From an uncultured Allomuricauda sp. (GTDB taxonomy: Bacteria; Bacteroidota; Bacteroidia; Flavobacteriales; Flavobacteriaceae), in the NCBI RefSeq assembly GCF_947499695.1, contig NZ_CANMPQ010000001.1, positions 1,302,001-1,366,000 on the forward strand: a stretch of 64,000 nt of DNA, in the 5' to 3' direction. Every line of letters begins with the position of its first letter. Position 1 is the first letter of the stretch. The position numbers and the translations under genes were made by a program. Below, piece by piece: positions 27,001 through 35,486 of this stretch. The notes under the pieces were generated by a model. That model had not been told where the DNA came from, searched no databases, and worked only from the letters and a program-made list of their open reading frames with translations.

Positions 27001-28038
27001 TTATGACTTTGCTAGAATGGCTTGATTGATGCTCTTTACCAAAGCAGGGCCTTCATATACAAAACCGGTATAAAGCTGAATTAAATCTGCACCGGCATCC
27101 AATTTTTCCAGCGCATCTTCGGCAGTGTGTATCCCCCCTACTCCAATAATAGGAAAAGCTTTATTGCTTTTTTCGGCCAAGAATCGAATTACTTCAGTGC
27201 TCCTATTGGCCAATGGTTTTCCGCTAAGTCCTCCTTTTTCCTCGGTCAAAATGAGATGTGATTTCAGTCCTTTGCGTGAAATAGTCGTATTCGTTGCAAT
27301 TATTCCATCAATCTTAGTGTCCTTTACGATTAAAATAATGTCCATTAATTGGTCATCACTTAAATCAGGAGCAATTTTTAAAAGAATCGGTTTTTCCTTT
27401 TGATCTCCCTTTTTGGCTTGTTTCGCGTTTTCCCGTTTTAATTTTTTTAGCAGGTTGGTCAATGGTTCTTTGTCTTGCAACTCACGCAATCCAGGAGTAT
27501 TCGGAGAACTTACATTAACCACAAAATAGTCCACATGATCAAAAAGGGCCTCAAAACAAATCAGGTAATCCTTTATGGCATTTTTATTGGCCGTTACTTT
27601 ATTCTTACCAATGTTTCCGCCAATCAACACGCGATGATTTTTTTTCAGCTGTTCTACTGCTTCAAAAACACCTTTGTTGTTGAATCCCATCCGGTTGATG
27701 ATTCCTTGATCATCCAACAAACGGAATAATCGTTTTTTAGGGTTTCCTTCTTGTGGTTTTGGCGTTAACGTGCCAATTTCAACAAAGCCGAAGCCAAAAT
27801 CGGATAATTCGTTATAAAGACGGGCATCTTTGTCAAAACCTGCCGCAAGACCAACAGGGTTTTTAAATTTCAGTCCAAAAACCTCTCTTTCCAGTCGTGG
27901 GTCGTTTACAGCCCATATCTTTCGGAAAAGGCGGTTAAATCCAAACTTGGAAAGCGTCCGAATGGCCCAAAAAGAAAAATGGTGTGCAGTCTCAGCATCG
28001 AGCAAGAAAAGCAGAGGACGTATAAGGAGCTTGTACAT
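27001..28038 (-). CDS. pyrD: Dihydroorotate dehydrogenase (quinone), class 2
   Basis: Oxidises dihydroorotate to orotate in pyrimidine synthesis, passing electrons to quinones. The 345-residue length and the N-terminal amphipathic region ([20 protein letters not shown]) for membrane association mark the class 2 type. Visible are [23 protein letters not shown], the active-site loop [14 protein letters not shown] with the class 2 serine, IATNTTISR, and [33 protein letters not shown] for FMN phosphate binding. Monocistronic; no other pyr gene is nearby. Confidence 0.96.
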   Translation of the reverse strand: MYKLLIRPLLFLLDAETAHHFSFWAIRTLSKFGFNRLFRKIWAVNDPRLEREVFGLKFKNPVGLAAGFDKDARLYNELSDFGFGFVEIGTLTPKPQEGNPKKRLFRLLDDQGIINRMGFNNKGVFEAVEQLKKNHRVLIGGNIGKNKVTANKNAIKDYLICFEALFDHVDYFVVNVSSPNTPGLRELQDKEPLTNLLKKLKRENAKQAKKGDQKEKPILLKIAPDLSDDQLMDIILIVKDTKIDGIIATNTTISRKGLKSHLILTEEKGGLSGKPLANRSTEVIRFLAEKSNKAFPIIGVGGIHTAEDALEKLDAGADLIQLYTGFVYEGPALVKSINQAILAKS

Positions 28039-28092
28039 TTAAAAAATTTTGAACAAAAATATAAACTCTAAATTCACATTTTAAGAAATTGG

Positions 28093-28512
28093 TTATTTTT
28101 CGTTAACTGACCTATCCAAATGTATAGGTTGTAACATCATTTGTCCGCACAACTCCATATAAAGGTTGTATTGTTTGTCATTGAAAATAGAAAGCAGTCT
28201 TTTGTCCAGCATTCGCACATTTTGCTTCATGCTATCTAAAAGGCCGCGATATTTATAGGATAGGGATAGCAACGCTTCGGGAGAGCTTTCTGCATTACGC
28301 TTTAGAAGAAATTTTGCTTGATCCTTCAAAAGCTCATTTCTATACCTTAATTCAGCACTCCAGTTTTTCAGTTTTTCCAATTGCGACTCGTTCAATTGAA
28401 AAACTTCCGCAATAGAATCATCGTTTCCTCCTCCTATTCCCAACGCACATTCTTGTTGGGCTGAGCAGAAAATCCCAGACATCAATATAATAGACAAAAA
28501 AGTCTTTCTCAA
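28093..28512 (-). CDS. Small exported helical protein of unknown function
   Basis: A 139-residue protein with a signal peptide (MRKTFLSIILMSGIFCSAQQ). The mature part is short and helical, rich in Leu, Lys and Glu (LNESQLEKLKNWSAELRYRNELLKDQAKFLLKRN), ending MLDKRLLSIFNDKQYNLYMELCGQMM. The size, export signal and Leu-x-x-x-Q-x-x-x-Leu-like spacing (LNESQLEKL) recall CpxP/Spy-type periplasmic chaperone-like proteins, but similarity is too low to assign. It is divergent from pepT. Confidence 0.55.
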   Translation of the reverse strand: MRKTFLSIILMSGIFCSAQQECALGIGGGNDDSIAEVFQLNESQLEKLKNWSAELRYRNELLKDQAKFLLKRNAESSPEALLSLSYKYRGLLDSMKQNVRMLDKRLLSIFNDKQYNLYMELCGQMMLQPIHLDRSVNEK

Positions 28513-28608
28513 CTTGGTGGTTATTCAGAAATGGGAAGATACCTTTTAGAGCATCTTTTTTCTTAAAATCACGATTGAATAAACGTTATTTTTGATGAAA
28601 TGCACATT

Positions 28609-29841
28609 ATGGAAAAATTATTACCCCGATTTCTTGAATATGTGTCCATAGACACCCAAAGTGACCCCTACTCAAAATCCACCCCCAGTACAGAAAAGCA
28701 ATGGAATTTGGCCAAAAAACTGGTTATGGAACTCCACCAGATTGGAATGCAAGAGGTTTCCATAGACGAACATGCCTACATCATGGCGACGTTGCCCAGC
28801 AACATCGAAAAACCAGTTCCGACTATAGGCTTTATCTCGCATTTTGACACCACGCCGGATTTTAGTGGAAAAAATGTAAAACCTCAGATCATACAAGATT
28901 ATGACGGTTCGGACATCATTCTAAATAAAAAGAAGAATATTGTGCTTTCTCCGGATTACTTCGAGGATCTTTTACAATATGGAGGGCAAACATTGATCAC
29001 CACAGACGGAACAACGCTTCTTGGTGCTGATGACAAGGCAGGAATCGCAGAGATTATTACCGCCATGGAGTATTTGATAAAGCACCCAGAAATCAAACAT
29101 GGAAAAATTAGAATTGGATTTACTCCAGATGAAGAAATAGGGCGTGGAGCCCATAAGTTTGATGTTGAAAAGTTTGGTGCGGATTGGGCCTACACCATGG
29201 ATGGAAGCCAGGTTGGTGAGTTGGAGTTCGAGAATTTTAATGCCGCAAGTGCCAAAATAGTTATCACAGGAAAAAGCGTTCATCCAGGCTACGCTAAAGG
29301 AAAAATGGTAAATGCCATTGGTGTCGCCAATGAGTTTTTAGGATTGCTTCCTTTAAGGGAAGTCCCAGAACATACTACCGATAGAGAAGGTTTCTTCCAT
29401 GTACACAAAGTCAATGGTGAAATTGAAAACGCGGAAATTAATCTAATCATTCGTGACCATGACAAAGAACATTTTGAAGCTCGAAAAGAATTATTGCAAG
29501 ACATTGCAAACAAGCTGTTGAAGAAATATGGTGATGATTGTATTCAATTACAAATTGAAGATCAATACCGAAACATGCGCGAGAAGGTAGAACCGGTATT
29601 TCATATTGTAGAAATCGCAAAAGAGGCTATGGAATCTTTGGGCATAGAACCTATTATCAAGCCCATCCGAGGCGGTACCGACGGTTCCCAGCTGAGTTTT
29701 ATGGGTCTACCCTGCCCTAATATTTTTGCTGGAGGACATAACTTTCATGGGAAATACGAATACGTTCCTTTGGAAAGTATGGAAAAGGCAGTGCAAGTAA
29801 TCGTGAAAATCTGTGAGCTTACAGCTGAACAAATAAGGTGA
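28609..29841 (+). CDS. pepT: Peptidase T (tripeptide aminopeptidase)
   Basis: An M20-family zinc aminopeptidase that removes N-terminal residues from tripeptides. The protein of about 410 residues shows [10 protein letters not shown] (first metal histidine), [11 protein letters not shown] (bridging aspartate), [14 protein letters not shown] (catalytic and metal glutamates), a dimerisation domain, and the C-terminal [18 protein letters not shown] histidine region. ATG 28609 (MEKLLPRF) is preferred over 28600, which would place the start at the probable transcription start after the TATTTTTG box (28587-28594). Coupled to the downstream YdeI-like gene by a 1-nt gap. Confidence 0.95.
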   Translation: MEKLLPRFLEYVSIDTQSDPYSKSTPSTEKQWNLAKKLVMELHQIGMQEVSIDEHAYIMATLPSNIEKPVPTIGFISHFDTTPDFSGKNVKPQIIQDYDGSDIILNKKKNIVLSPDYFEDLLQYGGQTLITTDGTTLLGADDKAGIAEIITAMEYLIKHPEIKHGKIRIGFTPDEEIGRGAHKFDVEKFGADWAYTMDGSQVGELEFENFNAASAKIVITGKSVHPGYAKGKMVNAIGVANEFLGLLPLREVPEHTTDREGFFHVHKVNGEIENAEINLIIRDHDKEHFEARKELLQDIANKLLKKYGDDCIQLQIEDQYRNMREKVEPVFHIVEIAKEAMESLGIEPIIKPIRGGTDGSQLSFMGLPCPNIFAGGHNFHGKYEYVPLESMEKAVQVIVKICELTAEQIR

Positions 29842-29842
29842 T

Positions 29843-30436
29843 ATGGAAAAGACTCAAAAACTAGAGGCGTATTACCAAACCGAGCATCATTTTAAAGCAG
29901 AAATCAATGCATTGAGAAAATTGGCGCAGCAAACAGAAGCCATTGAAGCCTATAAATGGAACTTTCCCGTGTATACCGTAAATAACAAAAATGTATTCGG
30001 CATCTGTAAGTTCAAAAACCATTTTGGGGTTTGGTTTTTTAATGGAGCTTTCCTAGGCGACCCCAAAAAAGTATTAAGCAATGCCCAAGAAGGAAAAACC
30101 AAAGGCATGCGACACTGGAAGTTTGAATCAATGGATGCCATTGATACGAAAGAAGTCCTTAACTATCTGAATGAGGCCATAGAAAATCAGAAAAAAGGAC
30201 TTTCCATTGTTCCCAAAAAAGCTTCAAAAGCACTGAAGATTCCAATTCTTTTAGAAAAAGCTCTAACAGAAAATCACACTTTTAAAACCGCCTTTGAAAA
30301 CTTTTCGCCTTACAAGCAAAAAGAATTTTGCGAATATATCACTGAGGCCAAACAAGAAAAGACCAAAGTCCGAAGATTGGAAAAAATTTTACCAATGATT
30401 GAAAAGGGAATAGGCTTGAATGATGCTTATCGCTAG
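29843..30436 (+). CDS. YdeI/OmpD-associated (DUF1801-type) family protein
   Basis: A 197-residue soluble protein with a DUF1801-like N-terminal region (EAYKWNFPVYTVNNKNVFGICKFKNHFGVWFFNGAFL) and a C-terminal YdeI-type helical tail (FSPYKQKEFCEYITEAKQEKTKVRRLEKILPMIEKG). The biochemical function of the family is unclear; it is often found as a small accessory gene in Bacteroidota. It begins 1 nt after the pepT stop and is probably co-transcribed with it. Confidence 0.8.
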   Translation: MEKTQKLEAYYQTEHHFKAEINALRKLAQQTEAIEAYKWNFPVYTVNNKNVFGICKFKNHFGVWFFNGAFLGDPKKVLSNAQEGKTKGMRHWKFESMDAIDTKEVLNYLNEAIENQKKGLSIVPKKASKALKIPILLEKALTENHTFKTAFENFSPYKQKEFCEYITEAKQEKTKVRRLEKILPMIEKGIGLNDAYR

Positions 30437-30522
30437 GGGATTTAAAATCTATTATCTCACTTGTTATTTGCGTACATAGGCTATCATCTGGATTTTAATT
30501 TAAAATTTCCGAACTTCACTTG

Positions 30523-30544
30523 CCCAAGGATTTAAATCCTTGGG
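30523..30544. repeat. Perfect 22-bp palindrome upstream of a serine hydrolase gene
   Basis: Two 11-nt arms (CCCAAGGATTT and its exact complement) with no loop, 20 bp before the lipoprotein start at 30565. There is no T-tail, so it is not a classical terminator. It could be an operator for a dimeric regulator or a fold in the 5' leader. Confidence 0.6.
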
Positions 30545-30564
30545 TTATGTCAAATTACCAAGAA

Positions 30565-32007
30565 ATGAACTTCCTTAAAAACTACGGTGTCCTTTTAATT
30601 CTAACCTTATTTTTTTTATATGGTTGTAACGATGAGAAATCAACTAAGGAAGAAGGATCATCTGACCTAAAAGTAAAAATAGATTCCATCGGGGAAAGGT
30701 ACATCCATGATGGTAAAGTAATGGGCTTGTCAATTGCCGTCGTAAAAGCCGACAGTATATTATACAATAACAGCTTTGGGTATGTTGACTCTTTGAAATC
30801 CGTTTCCACTACAAATGACCATTATTTTTTAATGGCATCTATTTCAAAATTAGTGGGCTCTACGATAGTCATGAAATTGGTTGAAGAGGGCGTCCTGGAT
30901 CTTGATGATAAACTATCTGATTTATTGCCAGATTATCCAAATAAAAAACAAGCGGAAAAAATAAAACTACGGCATTTAATTTCAATGACCTCCGGTCTCA
31001 AAGAATACGCAACTACGATAGATAGTATTTATATCGCGACCGGCAAAAGTCCATCAAAGCAAGACTACTATAGATTCTTAAACTCACACGAATTGGAGTT
31101 TGAGCCCGGTTCTCACTACAAGTATGTTAATTCCGGTTTTGTTCTTATGGCAATGATAGTAGAAAGAGCTACTAAAAAGTCATTTCAGAGCAATATTGAT
31201 CGAATTATTAATGAGCCCACAGGTTTTAATATTGAATTGATTTCGGAACGATTGAAAAATCCTATGATGAGTCAATATTTTCAATTAAATAAAGGAAAAA
31301 TCTCAAAAAGGAAACACTGGCCTTGGATAAAAGGGGATGGAGGCATGACCAATACCGCATTGCAACTGGCTAAATATCCAACTAAATGGATGGATGGAAC
31401 AATCATAACTCCGAAATCTTTCGAACAAATGATATCAGATACATACCTTAGTTCGGGTTATTCATCAGAATATGGGCTCGGTGTTAAAAATGGTAGTTTT
31501 GAAGGAGAACCCATGTTTGGACATTCAGGAGGTGATGCTACGACATATAGCATGATGTTTCATTTTCCAAAAAAATCGACGACAATAGTTGCCATGATCA
31601 ACACCAACAATACTCCCGCAAATGCTAGGCAAATATTTTCGGAAACTGCCTTGATAGTGCTGGATAAAGGCAGACCTGATTTTAGTAAAAATGAACGTAC
31701 CAATGAAAATCTTATTGATTTTCTTGGTGCATATCTCAGTCCTGGAGATCCAGAAAATGGTACGGCATTTATAGTAGAAAACAATCAAAATGGACACTTG
31801 TATTACACTTTTGATAAAAATCCTGATAATGGCCAAAGAATGTATAGTTTGGGCAATGGTATGTTCTGGATTAAAAAATGGCCTTATGATCGGATTCAGT
31901 TTGTTAGAGATAATTCGAATAACGTAGTGGCTCTAAAAGAGTTTTATGGAGGATACATGTCAAAAATTAGACCCAAGATAGCAGCGCATAACGACCAAAA
32001 AGAATAA
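30565..32007 (+). CDS. Serine hydrolase lipoprotein, beta-lactamase/class C PBP-like
   Basis: An exported lipoprotein of 480 residues; the ATG at 30565 gives MNFLKNYGVLLILTLFFLYGC with a lipobox cysteine, better than the TTG at 30520. The catalytic domain shows the S-x-x-K motif in FLMASISKLVGS, the Y-x-N motif in YKYVNSGFVL, and the HSGGD segment equivalent to K-T-G. The C-terminal 120 residues form a separate beta-rich domain (FIVENNQNGHLYYTF). Such proteins include D-aminopeptidases, esterases and peptidoglycan hydrolases; beta-lactam resistance should not be inferred. A perfect palindrome precedes it. Confidence 0.87.
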   Translation: MNFLKNYGVLLILTLFFLYGCNDEKSTKEEGSSDLKVKIDSIGERYIHDGKVMGLSIAVVKADSILYNNSFGYVDSLKSVSTTNDHYFLMASISKLVGSTIVMKLVEEGVLDLDDKLSDLLPDYPNKKQAEKIKLRHLISMTSGLKEYATTIDSIYIATGKSPSKQDYYRFLNSHELEFEPGSHYKYVNSGFVLMAMIVERATKKSFQSNIDRIINEPTGFNIELISERLKNPMMSQYFQLNKGKISKRKHWPWIKGDGGMTNTALQLAKYPTKWMDGTIITPKSFEQMISDTYLSSGYSSEYGLGVKNGSFEGEPMFGHSGGDATTYSMMFHFPKKSTTIVAMINTNNTPANARQIFSETALIVLDKGRPDFSKNERTNENLIDFLGAYLSPGDPENGTAFIVENNQNGHLYYTFDKNPDNGQRMYSLGNGMFWIKKWPYDRIQFVRDNSNNVVALKEFYGGYMSKIRPKIAAHNDQKE

Positions 32008-32090
32008 CCAGTATTTATAGCTAACCGAACTCAAATTCCTGCGATTGAATTAATCCCAACCTTAATGAAATACAGCAGTATAAAAACTTG

Positions 32091-33437
32091 CTATTTTGTC
32101 GGCAACTTCCAGCCGTTATGATATGTTGTATTAAGCAACTCATCAGCCTTGTTATCATTAAAGCTTGATTTCTCATTATCCCAGAACAATCTTTCTCCTG
32201 TTTTGTAGGCAATGTTACCCATATGGCAAACTTTGGCCGCATCGTAACCCACTTTTATCGGAGCCCTTAATATGGTCTTATCCCGATTTTTAACTGCCTC
32301 CACAAAGTTAGCCGTATGCAAATCCAATCCGTTTCCAGTATTTGGCTGTAATGGAATCGGTTCAATTTTGGGTCCGAGGTCCTCACTCCAATTGGGTCGG
32401 TTTCTCTCTGGAATAACCTCCCAGCCACCACGATCTAACACCAAGGTTCCATTATTACCAATAAATGCGATTCCATGGTTGCGTCCATAATTACCCCCAT
32501 CAATTCCGGTAGCATGCTCCCATAACAAGGTGAAATCGTCAAACTCATAGACCGTTTGCAACGTATCTGGAGTTTCTGAGGCATCATTTGGATAGGCAAA
32601 TTTTCCACCCAAAGCCATAACAGACTTAGGTGTCGATGCTTTCATTCCATACAGGGCATAATCGATAAGATGAACCCCCCAGTCGGTCATTAATCCGCCA
32701 GCATAATCCCAAAACCATCGAAAATTAAAATGAAATCTATTTTGATTGAACGGACGATTCTGAGCCGGCCCAAGCCACATTTTATAATCCACACCATTCG
32801 GAACAGTACTATTTTCATACACAGGTACAGGTTGCATCCAACCTTGGAATGCCCAAGCTTTGGTCATCCGTATTTTGCCCAAAGCTCCCGAGTGCACATA
32901 ATTTATGGCATCTACGAAGTGAGGCTGACTACGCTGCCATTGTCCTATTTGAACCATTCGGTCACTTGCGTTAACCCGATTCAACATGGCATCACATTCA
33001 GTAATCGAATTTGCAATGGGTTTTTCACAATACACATCCATACCTGCATCTATAGCATCAACCAATTGAAGGCAATGCCAATGGTCGGGCGTGCCGATAA
33101 TCACAACATCCAAATCCTTGTTTTCCAAAAGCTTTCGATAGTCTTTATATAGCTTTGGTTTTTTGATACCTGCCTTTTCCAAATCTGCAACACGTTGTTT
33201 TAGCACACTTTCATCAACATCGCATAGCCCTAAAACATTGATTTCAGACATTTTTAGCATGGAGGTCAAGTTGGAAAAGCCCATGCCTTTGCATCCTATT
33301 AAGCCCACATTGATTCTATCGTTAGCTCCAACGGGTTTTCGAATGGTTCCCAAAAGCTCTAACGGGAACAGCATTGAGGTCGCAACTCCACCAATGAACA
33401 AAGTGTTTCGTTTAATAAAATTCCTGCGGTTTTCCAT
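32091..33437 (-). CDS. Exported Gfo/Idh/MocA-family oxidoreductase
   Basis: A 448-residue protein starting at MENRRNFIKRNTLFIGG (ATG 33437), a twin-arginine signal, indicating export in folded, cofactor-bound form. The Rossmann domain has NVGLIGCKGMGFSN, GLCDVDESV, the conserved VVIGTPDHWHCLQLVDAIDAGMDVYCEKPIANSITECD, and the C-terminal half the GGLMTDWGVHLIDYALY segment typical of Gfo/Idh sugar oxidoreductases. These enzymes act on sugars or glycosidic bonds with bound NAD(P). An upstream ATG at 33491 would overlap the yajC terminator. No polysaccharide utilisation locus is adjacent. Confidence 0.9.
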   Translation of the reverse strand: MENRRNFIKRNTLFIGGVATSMLFPLELLGTIRKPVGANDRINVGLIGCKGMGFSNLTSMLKMSEINVLGLCDVDESVLKQRVADLEKAGIKKPKLYKDYRKLLENKDLDVVIIGTPDHWHCLQLVDAIDAGMDVYCEKPIANSITECDAMLNRVNASDRMVQIGQWQRSQPHFVDAINYVHSGALGKIRMTKAWAFQGWMQPVPVYENSTVPNGVDYKMWLGPAQNRPFNQNRFHFNFRWFWDYAGGLMTDWGVHLIDYALYGMKASTPKSVMALGGKFAYPNDASETPDTLQTVYEFDDFTLLWEHATGIDGGNYGRNHGIAFIGNNGTLVLDRGGWEVIPERNRPNWSEDLGPKIEPIPLQPNTGNGLDLHTANFVEAVKNRDKTILRAPIKVGYDAAKVCHMGNIAYKTGERLFWDNEKSSFNDNKADELLNTTYHNGWKLPTK

Positions 33438-33489
33438 GATAAAATTGATATTCAACAAGTTATCACTTTTTATGGTCTTGACCCAAAAC

Positions 33490-33516
33490 AAAAAAGCACC
33501 CTAAAGGGTGCTTTTT
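33490..33516 (-). terminator. Terminator after yajC
   Basis: 7-bp stem GCACCCT / AGGGTGC with a 2-nt spacer and A/T runs on each side, 20 nt after the yajC stop on the minus strand; it ends the nusB-DUF1573-yajC unit. Confidence 0.85.
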
Positions 33517-33536
33517 CATCAATTATTGATTTCTTT

Positions 33537-33824
33537 TTACTTTTTTGGCGGAGCGTTCAATTTTTTGCTCATCTCCATGGAAATTGCAGAGCGATCAAAT
33601 TTTAATCGGCCTGCCATGGTTTCAATGACGCAAGAAAAATCTTTGTCATTCAATTCAGTTATTTTTCCATGCAGCCCGCTTTTTGTGATAACCTTATCAC
33701 CTTTTTTGAGCTCCGAAGTAAATTTTTTCTCATCCTTCTGACGTTTTATTTGTGGGCGAATCATAAAAAAATACGCCACTACAAAAATCAATATCAGTGG
33801 GAAAAACTGTCCTAGGTTGTCCAT
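33537..33824 (-). CDS. yajC: Preprotein translocase accessory subunit YajC
   Basis: A 95-residue membrane protein with one N-terminal helix (FFPLILIFVVAYFFMI) followed by RPQIKRQKDEKKFTSELKKGDKVITKSGLHGKI, the signature of YajC, which associates with SecDF during protein export. It ends in a short basic and proline-rich tail. It follows the DUF1573 lipoprotein by 14 nt and has its own terminator, so it is the last gene of a nusB-DUF1573-yajC operon. Confidence 0.95.
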   Translation of the reverse strand: MDNLGQFFPLILIFVVAYFFMIRPQIKRQKDEKKFTSELKKGDKVITKSGLHGKITELNDKDFSCVIETMAGRLKFDRSAISMEMSKKLNAPPKK

Positions 33825-33838
33825 CTAAATTTTAACTC

Positions 33839-34321
33839 TTATTTAACAGGACCAGCCTGCTGAGCTGCATCTTTTGGGTTAACAAATGCCTTTATTCTTA
33901 ACAATTCGGTTCCTTTCTCCGTATTGGCGGTAACCGTAATTGTTTTGGTAACTTGATTTTGTCCAGAACCATTAAATTTCACCAAAAGTTCTCCTGTTGC
34001 ACCTGGCGCAATTGGAGTGTTTTTTGGGTAATCTGGAACTGTACAACCACAGCTACTTTTTGCATCTGTAATAATCAATGGTGCGCTACCTGTATTCGTG
34101 AATTTAAATACGGTCTCCTGCGGTGTTCCTTGGGCTATAGAGCCAAAATCATGCTCAGATTTTTCAAAACTCATAATAGGAAGCTGCTTTTGCGCTTCGT
34201 CTCTATCCGTAGCATTTTCAACGTTGTCTGCAACTATTTTGTTCGAGGCCTTGTCTTTGCAGGATACGCTTACTAGCGCCATTGCCATAATCAAACTTAA
34301 AATTGTTGTTATTTTCTTCAT
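33839..34321 (-). CDS. DUF1573 family lipoprotein
   Basis: About 160 residues; starting at MKKITTILSLIMAMALVSVSCKD gives a lipobox cysteine at residue 20. The rest is a single DUF1573 Ig-like domain (FEKSEHDFGSIAQGTPQETVFKFTNTGSAPLIITDAKSSCGCTVPDYPKNTPIAPGATGELLVKFN), with the CGC pair typical of the family. The function is unknown; such domains are frequent in Bacteroidota envelopes. The upstream ATG at 34342 is less likely, as it would lengthen the signal sequence. Same operon as nusB and yajC. Confidence 0.87.
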   Translation of the reverse strand: MKKITTILSLIMAMALVSVSCKDKASNKIVADNVENATDRDEAQKQLPIMSFEKSEHDFGSIAQGTPQETVFKFTNTGSAPLIITDAKSSCGCTVPDYPKNTPIAPGATGELLVKFNGSGQNQVTKTITVTANTEKGTELLRIKAFVNPKDAAQQAGPVK

Positions 34322-34359
34322 GATAAAATTTAATTTTTTCAAAAATAAAGAAATATTGT

Positions 34360-35307
34360 TTATTGAAGTCCTCTTCCCATTTTTTGCAACCTTCCAGTTG
34401 ACTTATATTCCTTTGCCAATTTATCTAAGACTCCATTGATAAAAATGCTGCTTTTGGGGGTGGAGTATTCTTTGGCAATTTCCAGATATTCATTTAAGGT
34501 AACCCGCTCCGGAATGGATGAAAAATTAAGCAATTCACAAATGGCCATCTTTAAGACAATCGAGTCTATCTCTGCGATACGGTCATTGTCCCAATTAGGG
34601 GTTTTGCCTTCGATTTCCTTTTCCCATTGTTCGTCGTTCAACAGGGTTTTGGTCAATAGCTTATTGGCATATTCCATGTCTTGCTCATCTTTGAGCAAAG
34701 AAGGCAAAAAGAAACTTTCATTGGATGTCGCTTTGGCTTTACGAAGTCTTTTTACCAAAAACGTATTTACGATAGGTACATCATCCACCCATGTAAGCTT
34801 GTCATCTTCAAAATATTCATAGATCTTATCGTTGGGAGCAATGATCTCTTTATAGAGTTGTAGTATGGTTTCTTTGTCATGCTCATAATCGGTTTTTCCA
34901 TCGAACATGTACTTTTTGTAGATATCACTTGCAACTACCTCTTTGTAGATGATTTTCACATACTCTTCATTAAGGTACCAGTTGTTGAGCTTTCTTTTGG
35001 AAAGCTCTTTTTGTAACAATTGGTTGTTTGAAATTTGAATGAGGAGTTGATTGTTGATGAATTTGCTTGGATCTGGGAAATTGTCTTCCTCGGTGGCCAG
35101 GTATTTTTTTGAAGCATGCTTAGCATGCTTTTCGGCAAGTTTATGAAGTTCTGCCAGTAAACTCAAAACAAGCAGATACAACACATACATATTGTCTATA
35201 CTGACCTTTAGAAATTTCTGTTGTTTTTCCAAAGAATCATCTTTGGATTGGACCAATGCATAAATACACTGCATCACTTTTACTCGGATATGCCTTCTGG
35301 TTAGCAT
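34360..35307 (-). CDS. nusB: Transcription antitermination protein NusB, long Bacteroidota form
   Basis: NusB binds BoxA RNA with NusE (S10) and promotes rRNA transcription. The C-terminal third is the canonical NusB fold (ELLNFSSIPERVTLNEYLEIAKEYSTPKSSIFINGVLDKL). At 315 residues it is about twice the length of E. coli NusB: the N-terminal MLTRRHIRVKVMQCIYALVQSKDD is NusB-like but is followed by a long helical insertion (about 40-210) known in Bacteroidota. First gene of the operon; a -7 box lies at 35349-35356. Confidence 0.93.
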   Translation of the reverse strand: MLTRRHIRVKVMQCIYALVQSKDDSLEKQQKFLKVSIDNMYVLYLLVLSLLAELHKLAEKHAKHASKKYLATEEDNFPDPSKFINNQLLIQISNNQLLQKELSKRKLNNWYLNEEYVKIIYKEVVASDIYKKYMFDGKTDYEHDKETILQLYKEIIAPNDKIYEYFEDDKLTWVDDVPIVNTFLVKRLRKAKATSNESFFLPSLLKDEQDMEYANKLLTKTLLNDEQWEKEIEGKTPNWDNDRIAEIDSIVLKMAICELLNFSSIPERVTLNEYLEIAKEYSTPKSSIFINGVLDKLAKEYKSTGRLQKMGRGLQ

Positions 35308-35348
35308 TTTTAAAGAACTTTTAAAGTCAATGATTGGCTTTCACTGCG

Positions 35349-35356
35349 CAAAAGTA
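35349..35356 (-). promoter_or_regulatory. Putative nusB -7 element (TACTTTTG)
   Basis: Exact TAnnTTTG on the minus strand, 41 nt before the nusB start, with TTGG-containing sequence about 15-20 nt further upstream as a possible -33 box. It is divergent from the ABC exporter promoter. Confidence 0.45.
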
Positions 35357-35431
35357 ATCTTATATTTCAATCCAACCTACCAAAGTTGCTTTCTTATCAG
35401 TTTTATAACATTTACTTTGTAAACGATGGTA

Positions 35432-35439
35432 TATATTTG
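35432..35439 (+). promoter_or_regulatory. Putative ABC exporter -7 element (TATATTTG)
   Basis: Exact TAnnTTTG match 47 nt before the ABC exporter start. A TTTG at 35416-35419 is 12 nt upstream, closer than usual, so the -33 box is uncertain. Confidence 0.45.
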
Positions 35440-35486
35440 CTGAATTGTCGTTACAAAACCACACCTAAAACACGTCAATTCTTTCC

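Noticed and set aside
30565-32007. Beta-lactamase conferring resistance
   Set aside because: The SxxK, YxN and HSG motifs fit the broad serine hydrolase family, and the extra C-terminal domain is not typical of beta-lactamases.
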